From contig NC_088173.1 in NCBI RefSeq assembly GCF_028769735.1, positions 69,996,463-70,060,462 of the forward strand: 64,000 nucleotides of DNA, given 5' to 3'. The notes under the pieces are model-generated. The model was not told the origin of the DNA. It saw only the letters and a program-made list of their open reading frames with translations, and searched no databases. Shown here one piece after another: positions 1 to 11,010 of this stretch. This stretch comes from Zonotrichia leucophrys gambelii (lineage: Eukaryota; Chordata; Aves; Passeriformes; Passerellidae). The translations under genes were made by a program, and so were the position numbers. The stretch's first letter is position 1; the number at the start of each line of letters is the position of its first letter.

Positions 1-142
1 ATTTTCCCAAAAGCTGTATATTTGCACTGTGCCCCCCTCTCAAACCATTCACAGGAGCTGCATCCTGGCCATTATTGCCTGAACATTGCAGGAAAACTTA
101 TTTCCATCGCAGGGGTTGGATCGCCTCTTAAACCTGTGGCAT

Positions 143-218
143 AAATCCATCTCATGGAATAAATCCATCTCATGAAATAAAACCATTTCATTAAATAAAT
201 CCATCTCATGAAATAATC
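143..218. repeat. 18-bp tandem repeat, about four copies
   Basis: The unit AAATCCATCTCATGAAAT recurs with small changes, including one strongly diverged copy. Confidence 0.85.
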
Positions 219-929
219 ACCTGAGAGCTGAAGGGAGCCAAGGGCTGACCAGCCCAAGTGCAAACTCAGAGTTACTCTGGGAGCGTGTGGGAGTTTCTGG
301 AGAAACTCTGGATGGGGTTTGTGGCCACAGAGCAGCTCTGAGGTTTGCCTCAGAGGTTCAGGAGGCAGGAGGTTCAGGGATGCCCAGGAGGTTTGGGGTT
401 GCCTTGGCCAGGTGCCTGGGCACGGGGAGGCAGCTGGGGAAGGAGCGTGGCTGGGGACATACGGCGGAGCTGCAGCAACAGCATCCCACCCTCTCCCTCA
501 AGCTGTCAGGAGCGCTTCAAATCGGTGGGAGAGGAGCAGGCACAAGCTGGAATATCTCAGGAAGCTCTGGTGGGAGCAGAAATTGCTGGTGAGGGCTTTT
601 CTTGGAGGGGGACACTTTGTTCCCAGCAGTGTTTGAGGTTTATGGGAAGGGCAGGAGTGGGAAATGCTTTGCTCGTGGAAGGGCACGTCAGCAAATTCTC
701 TGTCCCCACCTCCTGCTCCTTGCTGCTGAATGAAAAAGCAGCTTGTCTGATGCCTCAGGTTTTGGCTTTTGGATTTTTCAGGTTCTGTGCTGCTTTAGTG
801 TGTGGGTCTGGGTTTCATATGAGGGGATGATGAGCTCTGTGCACAGAGCAGGGAGACAAAACAATTCCTGCTCCAGCTGGGGACCAAGGACAAATGATCC
901 AAATCTCAGCCCCAAGAGCACAAACACCG

Positions 930-1205
930 TGGGCTGAAGAGAGAAAAACAAGAAGGATGGGACTGCATGGGCTAAAGCTGTAATTGAACAATGAACTCCA
1001 ATATGCAAATGGAGCAGAATTTATAAAAGTGAGAGACCCCGTGAGCAGTCATGCATTTTGTGACCATTTTGGTTCATCTTGGGTGCAGCCCTGGCTGGGC
1101 TCTTGTGCTGCCCAAGGTGCATCCATTGAGGCCTCCTAATAAATCCCTGCTTTATTCTTTAGCTCTGTCTAACCTCTGCTCTAGGTCAGCCTTCACAAGG
1201 CATCA
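930..1205 (+). mobile_element. Solo LTR of an endogenous retrovirus (plus strand)
   Basis: The sequence begins TGGGCTGAAG and ends GGCATCA. It holds a TATA box (TATAAAA, 1022-1028) and a polyadenylation signal AATAAA at 1138-1143 about 110 bp later, the layout of a retroviral LTR. I recognise the general type from songbird genomes but cannot name the family. The 5' end may be truncated. No internal viral genes adjoin it. Confidence 0.6.
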
Positions 1206-1429
1206 TGTCCACCTGGTTTTGTAGCAGATCTGGTGTGGAATTTAAGCATTCTCAGGTTTCTCCCGGCCAGAGCATCCACAGGGAGGAAGGCAAGGGAAGG
1301 ATGTTATAATTTGTCCCACCAGGTGCTCTCCTTGAGAGAAGCATCCCTTTATGATGGTGAACTTGATCCTGCCCCAACATTTCCCTGGATTTTTGCTCTA
1401 GCACTGATGCAGAAGGAGAACCAAGCTGG

Positions 1430-1836
1430 TCAGAGGGATGGAGCAGCTCTGCTGGGAGGAAAAGCTGAGAGAATTGGGATTGCTCAGCCTGGAGAAGAGC
1501 AGGCTTTGGGGTGACCTCATGGTGGTCTTCCATGACCTGAAGGGAGCTACAAGAAAAATGGGGAGAGACTGGAGAGACAGGACAAGGAGGAATGGCTTCA
1601 CAATGAAAGAGAGTAGGGTTAGATGAAATATTAGGGAAAAAAAATCTTTACTGTGAGGGTGGTGAGCCCTGGCACAGGGTGTCCAGAGAAGCTGTGGCTG
1701 CCCCTGGATCCCTGGAAATGTCCAAGGCCAGGCTGGACAGAGCTTGGAGCACCCTGGGATAGTGGAAGATGTGGAATGAGATGATCTTTAAGGTTCCTCC
1801 CAAGCCAGGCCGTTCCATCATTCTGTGATTCTATCA
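1430..1836 (+). repeat. CR1 LINE 3' fragment
   Basis: It contains the CR1 landmarks AGAGAATTGGGATTGCTCAG, CCTGGAGAAGAGCAGGCTT, AGAAGCTGTGGCTGCCCCTG and the 3' terminal ATTCTGTGATTCTATC. No coding capacity remains; this is a 5'-truncated copy. Confidence 0.9.
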
Positions 1837-3302
1837 ATAGAACTGCCTAAATCTGATAAAGGTCAAACTTCCTGGGGAAACTGAGGCACTGGGTGCACTT
1901 GGAACATGACCCCAAATCCAAGCAAACCTTTAAGCTTTTCAAAAGACAAATTGTGGCTCCAGCAAGCACTGCCAACCACAAACCCTCTTTAGGATTTATT
2001 TAATTGATAAGCCACCAGAAACAGGGTCCTCTTTTTCGTCACCAGCACATCCTGAACCCCTCAGCATCTCCCAGAGGAATTATCCTGTTCCAGCACTGCT
2101 GCAATGTTTTCTGGTGGGGACACAAGCAGCAGGACCAGCAGGGAAATAAAAGCTCTTAAAAGAGCCCATCACATTCTGTATTTTGTCATGATCCCACTTC
2201 TCTTTTTTAATGTGCTCTGAGGAGATGGGAAGCATTGCTCCAGGTCTGGGAGAAAGAAAGGACCCCAAAGGGAAAGAGAAGTTGCCCACAAGCCTTGTGA
2301 ACCAGGGAAAAAAACAAAGGCAGAAATAAATAACCAAACAGGGAAAAAAGAATCAAAAACACCCTTGAAATGTTGTTTTGTTGCTCTTGTTTTGCTGCAG
2401 AGGAGTTTGAAGTTCTCCATTTCCTGGGTGTGCTACAGGAGCAGCAGAGTTGAAACTCGGGCTTTTAATGAAGTTTATGTAAATTTGGTGATGTTTATAC
2501 TTAGCAGAACAGATTTAGGAGTACTAATAAAGCAGCAGATGAGGCGTAGAAAAGAGCTGGTGAAGTTTTCCACCACTGTTATTTTTTACCTTCCTCCCAC
2601 CATTCCCAACAAAAAGAGTCTGTTTCTGTTGCCAGTTTCTCTTCACAACAAGAGCTTCTGAAAAGCTGTTTATCCTTCAGTGCTGCTGAAGCATCTCCCA
2701 GTTCAGTTTTGTCCCATTGCCTTCCCTCCAGGAGCAACAACCCAGCCCATGTTTGTTTTCCCTTCAAGTAAATTAATTTTTCCCAACTTCACTTTGGGAT
2801 CTTTGTTCACTGCCAAGATTTTTGTTGGGCTGGAGTTGAAGCAGCCTTTTCCTTTGGGAGGAGGTGAGGATTTACCTGGGTTTGGAGTCAGGGATGTTGA
2901 AGATGAGCAGGATGAGCTTCATCCTTGGGGAGGAGGAGGAGGCAGAGCTGGCCATGCCCAGTGATGGGTGGTGATTGCTGGTGCTTGTGGCTCCAAGGAG
3001 AAGAGCTTTGCTTTTCATTATGAAAAGGGACAAGGCCTAAATTTAGGACTGGAATGGTCAAGGCTTAGCTTTGAAATGAAATTTCACCACACCTTTTCCT
3101 ACAGCAGAAGGAGAGTCCTGGAAAACACAAATCCTCCATATATTAGCAAGCAATCTTGATATTTAATTTATTTTTATGGGAACTGATAATCTGTTGTTTT
3201 CAACATCCACTGGTGCTTTGATGCCCACCAGGGAGAACCTTGCAGAGGTTTCATGGCAGTAAACCAACACCCCCCAGCTGAGCTGAATCATGTCCAGATT
3301 TT
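1837..3302. other. No feature seen
   Basis: Moderately AT-rich noncoding DNA. Open frames are short and without recognisable motifs. Confidence 0.6.
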
Positions 3303-3790
3303 CATGGAATCACAGAATTCCAGGTTGGAAGGGACCTCAAGGATCATCTGGTCCAGACAAGATGGTCCAGCACTATGTCCAGTTGAATCTTTTAAGTGGG
3401 AAAATTCCCCACTTCCCTGGGAAGATTATTCCAAGGGATGATTATTCTCCCTGTGAAAATCTCTCCTCTTGTATCCAATCAGAACCTCCTCAGCTGTGAC
3501 TTTTCCATTATTTGTCATCATTTCCATGTGAGTCCTCATAAAAGGAGTCTCCATCTCCTTTGCAGCCACTCATTAAGCACTGGACCATGGGGATGAGGCT
3601 CCCCAAACCCAGTTCTCAGCCTTTCCTCATGTGGCAGCTTCCCAGTCCTTGGATTGTCCTTCTCCAGCCTGTCCACATCTATTTGGAACTGCAGGGACCA
3701 AACCTGGACACACCTGGAGTACTCCAGCTGTGGCCTGCCAAGTGCTGGTAGGGTGGAATAATGAATTATCCATCTCTGCTGGGTCTGATT
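3303..3790 (-). repeat. CR1 LINE 3' fragment, longer copy
   Basis: The plus strand reads as the reverse of a CR1 tail, starting ATGGAATCACAGAATTCCAG and continuing through GGTTGGAAGGGACCTCAAGG. It continues through CTCCAGCCTGTCCACATC. It appears to belong to a different CR1 subfamily from the 1430 copy. Confidence 0.8.
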
Positions 3791-3944
3791 TGGCACAAGG
3801 GGCAAGATCCCTTAATTAGACAGAGCTGCTGAGCAGGGAGTTTCTTTCTTGGCAGGGTTTTTGTAGCTTTTGGGGACATCTGAGACCATACCCTGCAAGG
3901 GAAGACTCCAAAGTTCCAGTTCAAAGCTGCAGCAGTGGCCCATT

Positions 3945-4375
3945 CATGGGGTTTTGTTGTTTGTTTGTTTGTTTTATGAGGTTTTTTGTTTGGTTGGTTT
4001 TTGGGTTTTTTGTTTGTTCAGATTTTTTTTTTATGTTTGGGGTTTTTTAGTTGTTTGGTTTTGGTTGGTTTTTTTTGGTTTTTTTTGTGTGTTTTTGGTT
4101 GTTGCTTTTGGTTTGGTTTTTTTGTTGTTGTCTTTGGTTTTGGTTTTTTGGTTTTTTGGGCTTTTTTGGGGGTTTTTTGTTTGTTTTGGTTTTTATTTAG
4201 TTTGTTTGGGGGGTTTGTTTGGTTTGGGGTTTGTTTTTGTTTTTGTTGTTATTTTGTTTTGTTGGGGGTTTTTTGTGTGGTTTTTTTTGTGGGTTTTTTG
4301 TTTGTTTGCTTGGGTTTTTGTTGTTGTTTTGGTTTGGTTTTGGCTTTTTGGGTTGGTTGTTTTGGGATTCTTAAC
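3945..4375. repeat. G/T-only low-complexity block
   Basis: About 430 bp on the plus strand consist almost solely of G and T, built from irregular GTTT, GGTTTT and GGTTGG runs, with very few A or C bases. The complementary strand is A/C only. Open frames across it (rich in Phe, Val, Leu, Gly) are composition artefacts. Confidence 0.9.
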
Positions 4376-5214
4376 TGTTTTTTGTCCTCCAGCTCATCCA
4401 GAATAAACCAATAACTGACATCCAGAAACCTCCATGAGCATCTTCAAGCCCTCCTCCTTGCCATGGGCATGAACTCATGGAATTTTCAGTCATTCCAGCA
4501 TTTCCCTGGGGAAAAAGGGGCAGCATGAAGGAGCTGGGCGGGGAAATCCTTGAACTGGGGATGCTTCTGACATAATCAAAGATATATTTGGAAAAGATGA
4601 GCTTTTCCAGACTAAAATGTGCCTGAGTGATCCTGTTCCATGTAGTGACACAGGGATGGGAAAGCAGAAGCCACTGAGGAGTGATGGATTCACAGAATTT
4701 TCACTGAATGCTTGAATTTTCAGCTGCAGCTTTTTTTTCTCTGCAACCTGTTATGAATCTGAATATCCCTGACTTAAGGTGCTGAAGGAGGAGGAGGAGG
4801 ACACTTCTAGAAAAAAAGTGTTCAGACCAGGAACCAGCTGTGATTGCTAAATCAGGAGATTTAGACACATGGAGAAACAAAAAAAAAGCAAAATTACTGA
4901 AAAGTTAAAAATACAGCCTGAAACGTGGAGCCTGCCTAGGAGCTGCATTTCACCCTGCTTTGCTTGTAGATCCTATAAACCAGGGGAAAACGGGACAGAG
5001 CAGACCCAGAGGGTTAAAACCTACAGGAAACACAGGACAGGAGGAGCTAAATCAGTCCAAAATTCTCCCCTTAATTATCACACTAAAGATTTTGCTGAAT
5101 TACAATTAATCACCTCTGGGACAGAAGGTGCTTCCCAGAAAGGAGATGTTTTCCTGCTCATCAATTTCAGGACAAGTTGATGATCCCACTAATTACTGAC
5201 CAGCTACCAGTGTG

Positions 5215-5901
5215 ATGCTGAGCTACTGTTGAAGATTGCAATGCAAGATGTTTTCCATTACCATCTGTATGGCAGATTACCTTTGTCAAGTGGGCAGTTT
5301 GCCTTATCTCTCTCTTTGAGTGACCACATTCACACCTCCCTCAGGAGGGGACATCTGCTGATAACAGCTATTGAATGTCACTGCATGGCTGATAAGAACT
5401 GCAGCATCCCATTGGGAGATGTGAGCCCAGAGGGAGGAGCCAAGCATTCCTACCCGGATATAATCCAGAGGTTTTGAGACACCAGCACGGCTTCTCCACT
5501 GGATTCCCCAGAGGAACAGCAGCTGTCTCTTCTTCCACTGGATCTTCAGAGGAAGAATCCATCCTTCTCTACAGGATCCCGCTCCAACAGAACCACCCCT
5601 GACACTGCAGGAGGGCTGAGCCACAATTCCAATGGGACTGCCACCAACACCCTGACCCACAGGGTGTCAGGTTGGGTTCTGACTCTGTCAGTGTTGTTCT
5701 TGTTTACTGCATTGTTTATTTTATAATTTTAATTTTTTTCTTCCCTATCAAAGAACTGTTATTTCCTGCTCCCATATTTTTTAAATTAATTTAAAATTTA
5801 AAATTTATAGCAATTCGGAGGTGTGGGGAGGGTTTGCATTCTCCATTTCAGGGGAACCTCCTGCCTTCCTTAGCAGACTCCTGTCTTTCCAAACCAAGAC
5901 A
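5215..5901 (+). mobile_element. Solo LTR-like element, family shared with 14161-14818
   Basis: It is homologous over its whole length to 14161-14818, sharing for example ATGTCACTGCATGGCTGATA, CCCATTGGGAGATGTGAGCC and AACACCCTGACCCACAGGGT. The end AACCAAGACA fits an LTR-type CA terminus. The 5' boundary is approximate. A TATA-like GGATATAATCC lies near 5456. No internal retroviral genes are next to it. Confidence 0.65.
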
Positions 5902-7414
5902 GCTACCAACATTCGTGAGAGTTTTTCCCTAGAGAAATCCCACCTGGAATACTTTTCCAGCCACTTGTGGTGGTCCAGGAAGCAGCTGGGAGAACTGGTG
6001 AGCAGGGGATGTGCAGATCACAGCAGCCAGCTCCTGACATGTGAGTGAGCCTCCTTAATCCAAGTTTCCATTTTAAAAAGAGAATAGGAACTTCCAGACA
6101 GGAGGATTTATAGGCAGGGACTTAACAGTTAAATATATTCATGGCTAAACTGAGGAGCCCAGAGTCATTAAAGCATGAAATTGTGCCAGTCAATTAAAGC
6201 GTCAATCACAGCCAGCCTCATTTGGGAGAGCTGCTTTAATCCCAAGAAAAGAACAAATATTTTTTGGCCTAGTGAGAGAACACAGTGGCTTGAAGTTGGT
6301 TTTAGAGAAAACAGACATTTGCCAGTGGTTGTTTTTTTTAATATATAGATTATTTTCTGCTGTGCTCCTTCCAAGGTGACTTCTGTTTCTGCTCAAGTGG
6401 AAACACAGATGCAATTTGAGCTGGAGATGAATTTTCACAGCAAACTCGAGTGGGCTACACAGCAAACAAACAAGAGAACTCATCAAAGAAACATTTAAAC
6501 CAGCAGATAGCAGAGTTCTGGGACATCTCTTGCTTTCCAGCACAATTCAGACAGATTTTCCTTTTGTTTTTAAAACTCAGCAATTAGATTATTCTGCCTG
6601 TCACTTCATGCAACATGTATTTATTTTATTGGCTTTTAAAGCAATTTTTTCTCCCTCTGTGTTGAATTCCTGGAATTGGTGATATTTAACAAATGGTGGC
6701 TGTCATTTGGGCCTGGTCACACAGAACAGGTCACACACATGATGGTAATGGAGGAGAAACATCTCCAGAGGGGATTTACTGGGAGCTGACTGGAAGTTTT
6801 GATGTTGGACATGATCTTCTCTTGCTTAGCCACCAAAAATCAAAAAAGGAGATAAAAGAGACTTAGGGTGATTTTTGGGTGAAGCTCAGGCTGCAGAGCA
6901 GCTCCAGACCTTCTCTGGCTGCAGTGGGGCACACAAGCTTTGCTCCAGCACAGCTTCCCCTGGTGAAATCCCTTCTTGTGGCTTAGGGCCTCTCTCTGAA
7001 CCAAAACCCTCCTTAAAAAACCTAATTTCCTGAATTTCTCAAAGTCTGCAGCTGTGCTTTGTGCAGGAGGGAACGGGGATTGTTTTTTGGGTCTGCTTGA
7101 AGGCCTTGGGAAGTTTTCCTTTTGGGATCTCCCCTGTCCTGGAAGCGTGCACAGCCCAGCTGGTGAGGCAGCACCAACAGCAGTAGGATCTAGGACTAAA
7201 TACACAGTAAATTTAGGTAGCTTGGCTTGAAATTGGAATTCCTGAGTCCAAGGAGGTTCAGGAAGTTTGTTTTTTTTGTTTTGTTTTTTGTCGAGAAAGT
7301 TGCTTTGATACCTTTTGGAGGAGCAGGGCCTGTGGGTGCACCAGTCCCAGCCATCCCCCTTTCCAGTTTGTCCCGGTGCTATGGACACCAGTTGCCCACA
7401 TTAATGTGTCTCAC
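5902..7414. other. No feature seen
   Basis: Noncoding. A 182-codon minus frame at 6840-7388 has no recognisable domain. Confidence 0.6.
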
Positions 7415-7700
7415 AGGATGGTTTGGGTTTAAAGTGACCTCAAAAATCATCCAGTTCCACCCCTGGAGCAGGGACAGCTTCCACTAGTCCAGGTTTGCCC
7501 TGTCCAGCCAGGCCTTGGGCACTTCCAGGGATCCAGGGGCAGCCACAGCTTCTCTGGGCACCTGTGCCAGGGCCTCACCACCCTCACAGGGAACAATTCC
7601 TTCCCAAAATCCCATCCATCCCTGCCCTCTGGCATTTTAAAGCCATTTCCAACTATTCCATACCTACATATCCTTGTAAAAACTCCCTCTGAGCTCCCGG
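7415..7700 (-). repeat. CR1 LINE 3' fragment
   Basis: Reverse-orientation CR1 tail: ATGGTTTGGGTTTAAAGTGACC, then CCACAGCTTCTCTGGGCACC and TCACCACCCTCACAGGGAAC. Confidence 0.85.
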
Positions 7701-8165
7701 GAAGAGCACATCCCCTTGTGTCCATGCTTTTCTGGCCACCCAATGAATCCAAACTGGAGCAGCTGAAGGGCAGAGGAACAAAGAGTTTTTCTTGTAAGAG
7801 GAGACAAAAAAGATTTTTGCCTCATCCTGCCTTGACAGTGAAATCTAAGACATCATTTGATTGCTCTCTATAAATATCCTGAGCAGGGAGTGAAGGAAAT
7901 CAGTGCTAAAAAAAACAAAAAAGCCACCTCATGGAAAGGTCTTGCTGCCAAGCTGGAATCTGCCCAGACCTTCACCAGGCTGGGATGGAGAGGAAGCTGA
8001 AATACTCCTGGAAGGGGAAAAAACAGGAGAAAAACAAAGAGGGAGCTTGTTCTTGGTATGCCCAGATATGTGATGTGTAATAAGGTGTGTGTGGGGTGCC
8101 CAGAAGGTCCTTCCAGTCCTCCCCCTCCTTTTCCTTCCTCTGGAATGAAGATGATGGCATTTTAC

Positions 8166-8740
8166 TGTCAGAACCCAGGACATTTCTCTGACTGCCCTGG
8201 AGGACTGCAGACCCTGGCTGGGGGCTCAGAGACCTTGGCATGGAGTCAAAACCACCTGTGCCTTTGATCTTAGCCCATGGAAACAATTACCAACTTTGTG
8301 TGAAGATTTACAACTCACAAGGGTTTGAGTAGAATGATAGTCAATTTGTCACAAGGTGAAAAAGTAGAATTTTGGGGTTTTTAGAATGGGAGTTCAAGAG
8401 GCAAGATGGAGGAATCTGGGTATGTCCTGTCCTTCTTCTTTTCTTCCATGTTCTGCTGTGATGGTGGCACTTTTGGATTGGTTTACAGTAGAGACAAACT
8501 GTCTAACATAGGTCATCGGTATTGGAAAATTATTGCAAATAAAGTACACATGGTTTTTAATATAAAAAGCTAACACCACCCCAAGGGCAGGGACTGTGCC
8601 ACAACCCGACCTGCTGGACAGATCTCAGCAGGTCAGAGAAAGAATGGAATAGATAAGAGAAAATAAATAACCTTGAGAACCAGAGCCAAGGAATCCTGAC
8701 TTCTTTGGTCTCAGGGCTGGGAAAAAGGGACTTTCCAACA
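8166..8740 (+). mobile_element. Solo LTR (575 bp, TGTC...AACA ends)
   Basis: The ends are TGTCAGAACC and CTTTCCAACA. A TATA-like motif (ATATAAAAAG, about 8559-8568) is followed about 95 bp later by AATAAA near 8663, consistent with plus-strand U3-R-U5 order. A homologous copy lies at 36967-37540. It abuts a second, unrelated LTR at 8745-9408 in the opposite orientation. No target-site duplication is evident, as expected if one LTR landed at the edge of the other. Confidence 0.7.
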
Positions 8741-8744
8741 CCTC

Positions 8745-9408
8745 AGGTATAAGAGCCTGAATGTGGGATGTGGGACTCCAAAATGCAGTTTATTCCATCC
8801 GAGGTGTCACAGCAGTCCAGGGTCGTGAGTGACAGAGCTGTGCCTACAGCTGTCAGCTCCAGCTGCAGGCAGGCCTGCAGACCCTGAGTTTAGGTCACAA
8901 TATATTATATACTTTTCTTTTGGTCACAATGCATTCTATACTTTGCTGAGCATCTTCATACAGCAGAACCAATCTATACCTTAACTTTTATCTCTAGCCT
9001 ATCATAACTACTGTCATTACCATATTCATGTTACTGTTCTCCAATCACTAAAAGTCAGTACATTACAGTTTAAGCTAGAAGTTGTTTTTCAGTTTTCTTG
9101 CAGTGGAAAATTCTGAGACCTTTTTTCTACTTGCACCATTTGCTGACTTGTTTGCCTGTGTTGTCTTTCTGCTTGGTAAAAACATCTTCTTGTTTGGGGT
9201 GGGTTTATCCTTTGTTCTTTGTCATAAAAACCCCTTCTAACTAACACACCCTTTGCCTCCTTGGTTATCCAGCAAGACTGGCTCAGCAATTCTTTTCTTC
9301 TATATCAAAACTTGCTTCCAGCTCTATTCCTTCTTCAGATTCTACATTCAAAAATCTTTCTGTCAAGCATCTGTGAGACTTTCTTGTCAAACTTTATCCT
9401 TCCCAACA
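8745..9408 (-). mobile_element. Solo LTR of another family (minus strand)
   Basis: Read on the minus strand it starts TGTTGGGAAGG, carries a TATA-like GTATATAATATATTG near 8899-8913 and AATAAA at 8794-8789, then ends close to 8758-8745. The layout is that of an LTR. No internal viral sequence accompanies it. Confidence 0.6.
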
Positions 9409-10599
9409 CTCGGGGTCATCTCAACACCAGAGACTCATCACTGCACAAGGAGTGACTGAGCACATCAGCCAGGGAAGAGCACCGAGGTGTGACAGTGATT
9501 GGAGCATTAGAAATACCTGAGCCAGTCACATCTCTCTGTAATTTGCAGCCTTAAAACCAAACCTAGTTAATTACCAGGCTGCAAACTATTTTTTCCCCTT
9601 CCCACCTGCCGTGAGATATTGTGAGGTGGGAAAAAATAGCACAAGTGCAAAGAAAAGCCTTAATAAAAGCTTTGGAAGGATTAAGTGGGTCTCATCTCTG
9701 TAGGTATCAAGGTAACTTTTCTCAGTGTTCAGAAGAAGTTTTCCAAGGCTGGCTGTTTGATTTATTGTCCAGATCCTAAACTGGAACATTTCTGCCTTGG
9801 TTCTGGCAGTAAAGAACAAAAGTGCTAAGTGTGAGGTGTCCACATTGTGTTTCATTTCACTGATGGATGTTTTGACAGCCAAGAGATTTCTCACTCTGCT
9901 CTCTTCTTTTTTTTTCTTTCCTTTTTTTTTCCTGCATCACTTATTTTTATAGGACATTGGGGGGTGGGGAGAGAACTGAACTTCCCATCAGCTGGTGGCA
10001 TCGTGTCAGTCAGAGAGATGTTTTCTGGTTAAATCCCAAACAATGTCTTCTCAGCTTTCCAAAAGCTGTGATATTTTTGAAGTGTCACTGACTTAGTCCT
10101 GGTGGCGTGTGTGTATTTTATTTTAATCCCTGAATTAAAACAAAGATTTCTCCTGATGGCCTCGTTTGAGGCTGCTTGGATCCTCCCAGGTCAGCCTTGG
10201 CCCTGATTTGTCACATTAGTGAGGATGAGCAGGCTAAATTTGCCAGTAATGAGCTTGAAAAGCTGAGGAGATATTTCTTTTGAGTCAGTTGAAGGAAGGC
10301 TGAGGTTCCCCCAGCCCATGTGGGGACTTTTTCATGTCCAGCTGAGCATTTGTGTTCTTGTCACATTCAAATTAAAACCACGAGACTGCTCTAAATTCAC
10401 TTTGGCCCAAGATGTGGAGGGGGCAGAGGAGTGGAAAACCAAGTGTTGGGCCAAGGGCATCTCCTGACACATCCCCAGGTGACCCAGCTGGAGCAGGATG
10501 GACACTGGGATCTCCTTCATTGGCTTCATGACCCTTGGAGAGCTTCCAGCAGACACTGAAAAACTCAAAGTTTTCCCCTCAAATTGAAGATCCCAATTA
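9409..10599. other. No feature seen
   Basis: Ordinary noncoding sequence with a short pyrimidine-rich tract near 9900-9930. No gene or recognisable repeat was found. Confidence 0.6.
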
Positions 10600-11010
10600 T
10601 CACAGCAGCACAGACTGGTTTGGGTTGGAAGGGACCTTAATTCCCATCTCATTCTGCTCCCTTGCCATGGGCAGGGACATCTTCCACTATCCCAGGGAGC
10701 TCCAAGCCCCATCCAGCCTGGCCTTGGACACTTCCAGGGATCCAGGGGCAGCCACAGCTTCTTTGGGAATTCCATCCCAGCCCCTCCTCAGCCTCACAAG
10801 GAACAATTCCTTCCCAATATCCCATCCATCCCTGCCCTCTGGCAGTGGGAGCCATTCCCTGTGTCCTGTCCCTCCAGGCCTTGTCCCCAGTCCCTCTCCA
10901 GCTCCCCTGGATCCCCTTTAGGCCCTGCAAGGGGCTCTGACCCCTCCCTGGAACCTTCTCTTCTCCAGGCTGAAGTCTCTCAACCTGACTCCATAACACC
11001 CTCAGAGCCT
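10600..11010 (-). repeat. CR1 LINE 3' fragment
   Basis: Reverse-orientation CR1 tail with GACTGGTTTGGGTTGGAAGG, CTTCCACTATCCCAGGGAGC, GGATCCAGGGGCAGCCACAG and TTCTCCAGGCTGAAGTCTCT. Confidence 0.9.

Noticed and set aside
3870..4414. 178-codon frame rich in Phe, Val and Leu
   Set aside because: It is a translation of a G/T-only low-complexity block, where stop codons are rare for compositional reasons; not a membrane protein gene.
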